Of a DNA stretch of 10,043 nt, positions 5,738 through 10,043 are shown in pieces; the stretch's first letter is position 1, and each line of letters begins with the position of its first letter. Source of the DNA: DATDVL01 sp035290025 (lineage in GTDB: Archaea; Nanobdellota; Nanobdellia; SCGC-AAA011-G17; DATDVL01); the NCBI GenBank assembly GCA_035290025.1, contig DATDVL010000052.1, forward strand, positions 1 to 10,043, read 5' to 3'. Position numbers and translations under genes: made by a program. The notes below the pieces were generated by a model, which saw only the letters and a list, made by a program, of their open reading frames with translations, made no database searches and was not told the origin of the DNA.

Positions 5738-5983
5738 ATGGTTAAGACTATTACCATCATGGATGACGCTTACGAACTCCTCAAAGGAAAAAAAGAACAG
5801 GATGAAAGTTTCAGCGACACTATCAGAAGACTATGCCAGAAATCAGCTTTTGACATCAAAAAGATGGTAGGTATTTTACCCCAAGAGCGTTCTTTAGAAG
5901 AACTGCAACGTATCATTAAAGAGTCACGCAAACAAGCTGATACTAATTACCAAAAAAGAAAACAATTATTACAGCCCAAATGA
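5738..5983 (+). CDS. vapB: VapB-family antitoxin, second module
   Basis: 81 residues. The N-terminal DNA-binding part (VKTITIMDDAYELLKGKK and ESFSDTIRRL) follows the DUF217 VapB pattern shared with the antitoxin at 2540-2782; a GIL centre and a charged helical C-terminus (ERSLEELQRIIKESRKQ) should bind the toxin. ATG 5738 is chosen over in-frame ATGs at 5714 and 5726 because those lie in the operator repeats and the conserved pattern begins right after 5738. The stop overlaps the toxin start in ATGA (5980-5983), so the two are translationally coupled. Confidence 0.85.
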   Translation: MVKTITIMDDAYELLKGKKEQDESFSDTIRRLCQKSAFDIKKMVGILPQERSLEELQRIIKESRKQADTNYQKRKQLLQPK

Positions 5984-6354
5984 AAATTCTTGATAGTTCG
6001 GCAATGATAGCTATCCTACGCAATGACTCTGTAGCAAGGTCTATACTTACTTACCTCAATGATGAACGACCTGCAATAACAGCCTTTACTGTTTATGAAA
6101 TATTTCAAAGTATTAGACTTGACGATCTGCAAAAAACGTTTCAAACCCTAGAAGAACTACCCCATCTTTATTTTGACACATCAACTGCAGTTATCAGTTC
6201 TCGACTTATGAGTCACCTTGCAAAGAGAGGAAAAAAACCAGGTCTGGTTGATTTATTCATAGCCAGCATCTGCTTACGCTACCAAGCAACACTCATCACC
6301 TTAGACAAAGACTTTCTAGAAATACCAGAACTTTCTGTTAAGCTCATTCGATAA
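5980..6354 (+). CDS. vapC: VapC-family PIN-domain toxin RNase, second module
   Basis: 124 residues. PIN-domain acidic residues are in place: D5 in MKILDSSAMIAIL, E40 in TVYEIFQ, D91 in GLVDLFIAS and D109 in LITLDKDF. A central helix pair, IRLDDLQKTFQTLEELP, is typical. Family members cut RNA, commonly tRNA or rRNA, once VapB is degraded. This protein shares only the catalytic frame with the VapC at 2188-2568 (GLVD rather than GSED), so the two modules are separate acquisitions rather than a recent local duplication. Confidence 0.9.
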   Translation: MKILDSSAMIAILRNDSVARSILTYLNDERPAITAFTVYEIFQSIRLDDLQKTFQTLEELPHLYFDTSTAVISSRLMSHLAKRGKKPGLVDLFIASICLRYQATLITLDKDFLEIPELSVKLIR

Positions 6355-6389
6355 AGGGCTATCTGATATAGTCATTTAAACACATAAAA

Positions 6390-6434
6390 GCTTATATATT
6401 ATAATAAGTTCTAACTTGTTATGACTTATCATAA
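6390..6434. promoter_or_regulatory. Promoter and inverted repeats of the third toxin-antitoxin pair
   Basis: GCTTATATA (6390-6398) is a TATA box about 26 nt before the ATG at 6421, again predicting a leaderless mRNA. Two imperfect palindromes follow: AAGTT-CT-AACTT (6406-6417) and TTATGA-CTTA-TCATAA (6419-6434); the second spans the start codon. They could bind the AbrB-like antitoxin. Confidence 0.5.
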
Positions 6435-6630
6435 CTTCTGTATTTTTACTGAACAAGCAAAACAACAAATGATACAACACGGCATCACCACCCTCCATGT
6501 CAAGCATGCACTACAACACGGAGCAACCGTAAAGTTTATTGACCGATACTGGAAAAGTCACGCACAACTCAAAGTAGCCTACAAAGACGTTGGAGGAGCA
6601 ACCAAAGTGGACATCGTCCACCGTGACTAA
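6421..6630 (+). CDS. Small RelE/MqsR-like toxin candidate, DUF4258 type
   Basis: 69 residues. The layout FTEQAKQQMIQHGITTLHVKHAL, then QHGATV, RYW, LKVAYKD and KVDIVHRD is that of DUF4258 proteins, small mRNA-interferase-like toxins of the RelE/MqsR type: helix, HG-I-x-V helix, then beta strands with LKV-Y and a final V-x-x-V-x-R strand. It is short for that family but covers the core. The next gene starts 1 nt after its stop and encodes a zinc-finger/AbrB protein, the usual cognate antitoxin, in toxin-first order as in mqsRA. Catalytic residues cannot be assigned from the sequence alone. Confidence 0.7.
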   Translation: MTYHNFCIFTEQAKQQMIQHGITTLHVKHALQHGATVKFIDRYWKSHAQLKVAYKDVGGATKVDIVHRD

Positions 6631-6631
6631 C

Positions 6632-6970
6632 ATGGGAAACATAACCTGCGATGCCTGCGGAGGAAACGTCCACACTACCGACGTACCCTTCCAACTCCAC
6701 GGAGAACACCTAGGAAACTTCCCCGCAGAAGTATGCAAACAATGCGGAGAAAAAGTCTTCAACGAAGAAACAGCAGACCGCATAGACACCATAGCACAAC
6801 AACGAGGACTATGGAACCTCACCAGCAAAACAAAAGTCGGACAAGTAGGAACAGCACTGGGCATCACTATCAGCAAACGTATCACAGAATTCTTACAACT
6901 CAGCAAAGGAAAAAATGTAATGATCTATCCTGAAAACAAAAAGAAAATAATCGTTGAACTACTCGATTAG
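6632..6970 (+). CDS. YgiT-type zinc finger plus AbrB-like antitoxin
   Basis: 112 residues. The N-terminal zinc finger has C6-x2-C9 and C35-x2-C38 (TCDACGG, EVCKQCGEKVF), the YgiT/MqsA-like pattern; the C-terminal half (residues about 67-112: KVGQVGTALGITISKRITEFL, then KGKNVMIYPENKK) matches a SpoVT/AbrB DNA-binding swap domain. The zinc finger normally holds the toxin and the AbrB part the operator. ATG 6632 follows the toxin stop by 1 nt; an in-frame ATG at 6590 lies inside the toxin and would add 14 poorly conserved residues. Together with the preceding gene this forms a toxin-antitoxin unit. Confidence 0.82.
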   Translation: MGNITCDACGGNVHTTDVPFQLHGEHLGNFPAEVCKQCGEKVFNEETADRIDTIAQQRGLWNLTSKTKVGQVGTALGITISKRITEFLQLSKGKNVMIYPENKKKIIVELLD

Positions 6971-7016
6971 TGTTACCATTTACCTGTTGTTCTACCTAAC
7001 GGTTGACCTACAGAAA

Positions 7017-7070
7017 GTTATATAAACAAAAAACTTCACTTCTAAACAGATAAATTCACAGTAAAAGGGG
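7017..7070 (+). promoter_or_regulatory. TATA box and SD ahead of a 41-codon ORF
   Basis: GTTATATAAAC (about 7017-7026) resembles a strong TATA box; transcription would begin near 7047-7052. AAAAGGGG (7063-7070) then lies 7 nt ahead of TTG 7078. Together they suggest a transcribed and perhaps translated leader before the giant surface protein gene. Confidence 0.45.
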
Positions 7071-7077
7071 ACATACA

Positions 7078-7203
7078 TTGGGGCGCTCGCAACAAAAAGA
7101 AGGTGAACTACAACTATTTGCACATTATTCTCGTAGTGTAACCACTCTTCAAATATTTATATCACTAATATCGACACAAAAAACGGTGCTATCTCATGTA
7201 TAA
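7078..7203 (+). CDS. Candidate small protein (41 codons, TTG start)
   Basis: A frame from TTG 7078 to TAA 7201-7203 overlaps the start of the next gene by 8 nt. It is preceded by SD AAAAGGGG and a TATA box. The product starts MGRSQQKEGELQLFAHYS and has a hydrophobic middle (LQIFISLI). I recognise no family. It could be a leader peptide, a small gene or the remnant of a larger one. A second TATA-like box, AAATATTTATATC (7151-7163), lies inside it and fits the start of the next gene better than this one. Confidence 0.3.
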   Translation: MGRSQQKEGELQLFAHYSRSVTTLQIFISLISTQKTVLSHV

Positions 7204-10043
7204 AAAATATATCACCAAAAACGGAAAAAAAATAGGACCCTACTACTACACGAGCATACGCGACGCCAACAAAAAAGTGAAAACAATCTACCTCGGAAGA
7301 ACCTACGAACAAGCACTACGATCAGAACACCTCCTCTCACCAACACGAGAATTATCACAACGCATTACTACTCTACAACAAGCACAACAAAACGTTTCTA
7401 CACCACTACCAGCAATAACTGTCAAAGAACCATTACCCGAACCAGCACCCCTACCCCAAACACCCATTGTTCCAGTACTACAAGAAACACCAGCACCCGC
7501 ATCAGCAATAACACTCCAAGAAAAATATTTACAACGACTCGCACGACAACAACACCTTGAAGAAGAACGACAACGCATCCTCCAAAGAATATTCTTACTT
7601 CAAGCACCACTCCCCCATGACGACATTGATAGTGAAGAAGCACTCCACCAACATTATGAACAAATACCATCATCGCTCACCCTACAAGAAGAACAAACAC
7701 AACTTAGAGAATTTATCAGCCAACCCTTAACACCCCTACCCCAAACACCATCATTCATCACCCATCCTGTCGTATTCCTCGCCATAAGCCTCCTCATGAT
7801 TACCGGATTATTCTTATTCTTCACGAATAATTTCACACTCACCGGACTCGCAACCGCAGAACAAACCATTACCATCAACGTGAACGGTGCAGACTACATC
7901 ACCAGCACGGAAAACCTAGAAAAACTTAATATTTTCGACGTGCTCGAACAGCTTACTATACAAAACCTCACTGCAGGAAACGATCTGCACATAAAAACAG
8001 TCACCAATTATTTACCACCCAATAATGTCACGTTCTCCCAAGTTTACGCGTTAACCCATAACCTCACCTTCTCCAACGCTACTTTCACTGCTCATGGCAC
8101 AGGAAAACTTTACATCTGCAATTCATTTGATTACACCACAGAAGCATGCACTAGTGACTGGCAAGAACAAATAACTGTCAATGGCAGCTACGAACAACCA
8201 TTAATTAATGCAGGTTATGCACTAGGAACAGAAATACCAGAAACAACAATTATTGAAGAACAGACCACACAAGAAGAAATACCAGAAAACACTACGACAA
8301 CTAGCACCAACGAAACCTTAGTAACTAATGAGACTATAATTATCGACGAAGCGATAGTACCTAATGAAAACATATCTGCTAATCAGACCAATACGACAAC
8401 CACGACGCCACCCCAAGAACCTATTCAAGAGATACAACAAAAAAAGGTTACACGACAACCTATCAACAAAGAAACACTCGAACACTACAATGTTGTTATT
8501 GGCAAAGATGTCACTTGGGTAAAAACCATCACTGTCAACGAAACAACAGAACAACTTGCCATAGAACTACCCAAAGAAGCACAAACCGTCAAAGTCATCA
8601 AAAACGATGACGAAGAACTAGCAACAACCATCGTAGAAAAAAGCCTAGAAGACGTACTCGCTGAAGAACAGACCACACAAGAAGAAGTACCAGAAAAAAT
8701 TACAACAACTAACACCAATGAGACTATAGTAACCAACGAAACAATTACTACTCATGAAATAAATATTACTGCCAGCATAACACCTGAAAAAGCCAATGCT
8801 ATAACACCACCTGAAAAAAGTATTACCCCACCCAACATTACCGTGAACATACCATTAGAAGTTATTGCACTCACACCAGAAGAAATACCCGCACCAACAA
8901 AAGAAAATGAGACAACTGAATTTATACCCACCACCAGCATCAACGAAGGATTACTCAGCTTCACTGGAGAAGCAGTCATCACAACACCACCAACCAACAT
9001 CCTTGACTTCTTTAAAAAAATATTCAGTATCTTTAGCACTACAGGATTAGCAAGCTATGAAACACCTGTAGAGAACCTCACCGTCATTATCAACGAGACG
9101 ATAACACCCCAAGACGAACTATCCATCGTCTATACCATGCCAGGACCAACTATTACCAAAGAAACCATAACCCACGGAGAAAAAATAACTATCAGCTCAG
9201 AACTCCACTACGAAAACATTCTCGCCTACACAGCAATCGACAACATTGCACCAGAAAATATCAACCTCTACTGGATAACCAACGGCACCAAAGAACCTAT
9301 AGACTTCACCTACGCAGACTATGATAACAATACTAAAGCAGATGAGATACAATGGATCATACCCCACCTCAGCAACCAAACATTCGAAATCATTATACTC
9401 ATTAGTGCAGCAGAACATCTTGATGAAAACAAAACATTCCTTGAAGACATTTATAGCCAAGTACAAGCACAAGACAACAACTGGACAACTGACTTACCCG
9501 CAGGACACTATATTAGAGTAACCTTCGAAAGACCACTTAATGCAAGCAATGATATTACTATCCACGCACGTAATACCTTCGTCAATGAAACACCTATTAT
9601 TAATGTCTACGAACAAGACCAAGAAATAATCTTAGCAACATATCCTGCTATTACTACAGAACAAACTTACAAGATATATCTTACTAACCTAACCCATGAA
9701 CAACAGACCTTTGACTTGCAAATAATTAACGGCAGCATAGCGTTTGATTATATCGTAGACCCTGCCACTATTACTACCACAACTCAAGCAGAATTTAACG
9801 CAGGATCATTTAATAATACACGAGCAAACAGTTCAGGAACCGTAGAACTCTTCCACGGCAACCAATCAGAAATCAATAAGTCTGTAATTACAGCACCAGA
9901 TTACAACACGAATCTTACTCTTCTTATGCATTTTAATAACAATACAGGTGTTGGAGAAAATGATACACAGTTCTACGACTATACTGGGCTAGGAAATAAT
10001 GGTACTTGTAATGCAGCAAGCAGTTTATGCCCTGTATTTAATC
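7196..10043 (+). CDS. Giant membrane-anchored surface protein with LamG-like domain, 3' end outside window
   Basis: At least 949 codons, open to the right edge. Residues 1-36 form a Lys/Tyr-rich cytoplasmic segment with GPYYYTS and YLGRT; a Pro/Gln-rich and charged helical stretch follows to about 190. One transmembrane helix lies at 192-209, then TLTGLAT (214-220), so the rest should be outside the cell. The exterior contains Ig-like segments, two copies of a Thr/Glu-rich linker (354-384 and 490-520), TGEAV (590-594) and TTGLAS (615-620) motifs, many N-x-S/T sequons, and from about 906 a LamG/concanavalin-like start (NLTLLMHFNNNTG, GLGNNGTC). Similar adhesin-like proteins are common in DPANN archaea. 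ATG 7196 is chosen as the first in-frame Met ahead of the GPYYY motif; a TATA-like box lies about 39 nt upstream. A role in attachment to a host or to carbohydrate is inference. Confidence 0.85.
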   Translation, partial: MYKKYITKNGKKIGPYYYTSIRDANKKVKTIYLGRTYEQALRSEHLLSPTRELSQRITTLQQAQQNVSTPLPAITVKEPLPEPAPLPQTPIVPVLQETPAPASAITLQEKYLQRLARQQHLEEERQRILQRIFLLQAPLPHDDIDSEEALHQHYEQIPSSLTLQEEQTQLREFISQPLTPLPQTPSFITHPVVFLAISLLMITGLFLFFTNNFTLTGLATAEQTITINVNGADYITSTENLEKLNIFDVLEQLTIQNLTAGNDLHIKTVTNYLPPNNVTFSQVYALTHNLTFSNATFTAHGTGKLYICNSFDYTTEACTSDWQEQITVNGSYEQPLINAGYALGTEIPETTIIEEQTTQEEIPENTTTTSTNETLVTNETIIIDEAIVPNENISANQTNTTTTTPPQEPIQEIQQKKVTRQPINKETLEHYNVVIGKDVTWVKTITVNETTEQLAIELPKEAQTVKVIKNDDEELATTIVEKSLEDVLAEEQTTQEEVPEKITTTNTNETIVTNETITTHEINITASITPEKANAITPPEKSITPPNITVNIPLEVIALTPEEIPAPTKENETTEFIPTTSINEGLLSFTGEAVITTPPTNILDFFKKIFSIFSTTGLASYETPVENLTVIINETITPQDELSIVYTMPGPTITKETITHGEKITISSELHYENILAYTAIDNIAPENINLYWITNGTKEPIDFTYADYDNNTKADEIQWIIPHLSNQTFEIIILISAAEHLDENKTFLEDIYSQVQAQDNNWTTDLPAGHYIRVTFERPLNASNDITIHARNTFVNETPIINVYEQDQEIILATYPAITTEQTYKIYLTNLTHEQQTFDLQIINGSIAFDYIVDPATITTTTQAEFNAGSFNNTRANSSGTVELFHGNQSEINKSVITAPDYNTNLTLLMHFNNNTGVGENDTQFYDYTGLGNNGTCNAASSLCPVFN
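8255..8755 (+). repeat. Two copies of a 31-codon Thr/Glu-rich repeat in the surface protein
   Basis: Copy one (8255-8347) begins EEQTTQEEIPENTTTT and copy two (8663-8755) EEQTTQEEVPEKITTT; both continue with TNET-VTNET and align without gaps. The starts are 408 bp apart, in frame. The first 25 bases are almost identical in DNA, so the duplication is fairly recent or kept uniform. Such repeats serve as extended, glycosylated linkers and are prone to copy-number change. Confidence 0.75.

Noticed and set aside
7303..7878. Cys- and Val-rich minus-strand ORFs
   Set aside because: They mirror the Gln/Pro/Thr-rich coding frame of the surface protein and overlap each other; no family pattern is visible.
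8752..9039. Hydrophobic minus-strand ORF of 95 codons
   Set aside because: It is antisense to the giant surface gene; its low-complexity Val/Gly/Ser content is the mirror of Thr/Pro/Asn codons, with no SD or TATA box.
1..10043. CRISPR array, transposase or integrase
   Set aside because: No regularly spaced repeats and no recognisable recombinase motifs were found on either strand.

Overview
The window looks like a stretch of a small-genome DPANN archaeon, most likely in the Woesearchaeota/Pacearchaeota part of Nanoarchaeota. This is inferred from four things: an archaeal Era-like GTPase/DUF2073/zinc-ribbon gene set (ArvA/OapA, ArvB/OapB, ArvC/OapC types), archaeal TATA boxes that often sit about 26 nt ahead of a start codon (leaderless transcripts), a tRNA gene without encoded CCA, and surface proteins of a kind common in that group. 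I could not run a search, so the phylum is a judgement.

Layout. 1-113 is a perfect 46-bp inverted repeat whose right arm lies in an open coding frame; at this edge position it may be an assembly fold-back. 12-1023 holds a 5'-incomplete gene with a Cys/His cluster and a small one-helix membrane protein, 1 nt apart. 1105-2178 holds arvA and arvB. A vapBC toxin-antitoxin pair on the minus strand (2188-2782) separates them from arvC (2890-3285). 3282-4010 (minus) is an unnamed protein resembling an H-Y-E ADP-ribosyltransferase. 4113-4186 is tRNA-Trp(CCA). 4296-5570 is a secreted, C-terminally anchored S-layer-like protein followed by a hairpin and T-tract terminator. 5738-6354 is a second vapBC pair. 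6421-6970 is a third toxin-antitoxin pair in toxin-first order (DUF4258-like, then a YgiT-type zinc finger/AbrB antitoxin). From 7196 a very large membrane-anchored surface protein runs off the right edge.

How it fits together. ArvABC is known from haloarchaea as a small-GTPase system that drives extracellular vesicle formation, so with the S-layer-like protein and the giant surface protein the window has a cell-envelope theme. Three toxin-antitoxin pairs and a possible ADP-ribosyltransferase are interspersed. Each toxin-antitoxin promoter carries its own repeat or palindrome at the transcription start, as expected for autoregulation. The most notable points are the splitting of the arv set by a toxin-antitoxin cassette flanked by a 10-bp direct repeat, the possible ADP-ribosyltransferase, and the N-terminal GPYYY-type cytoplasmic domain on the giant surface protein.
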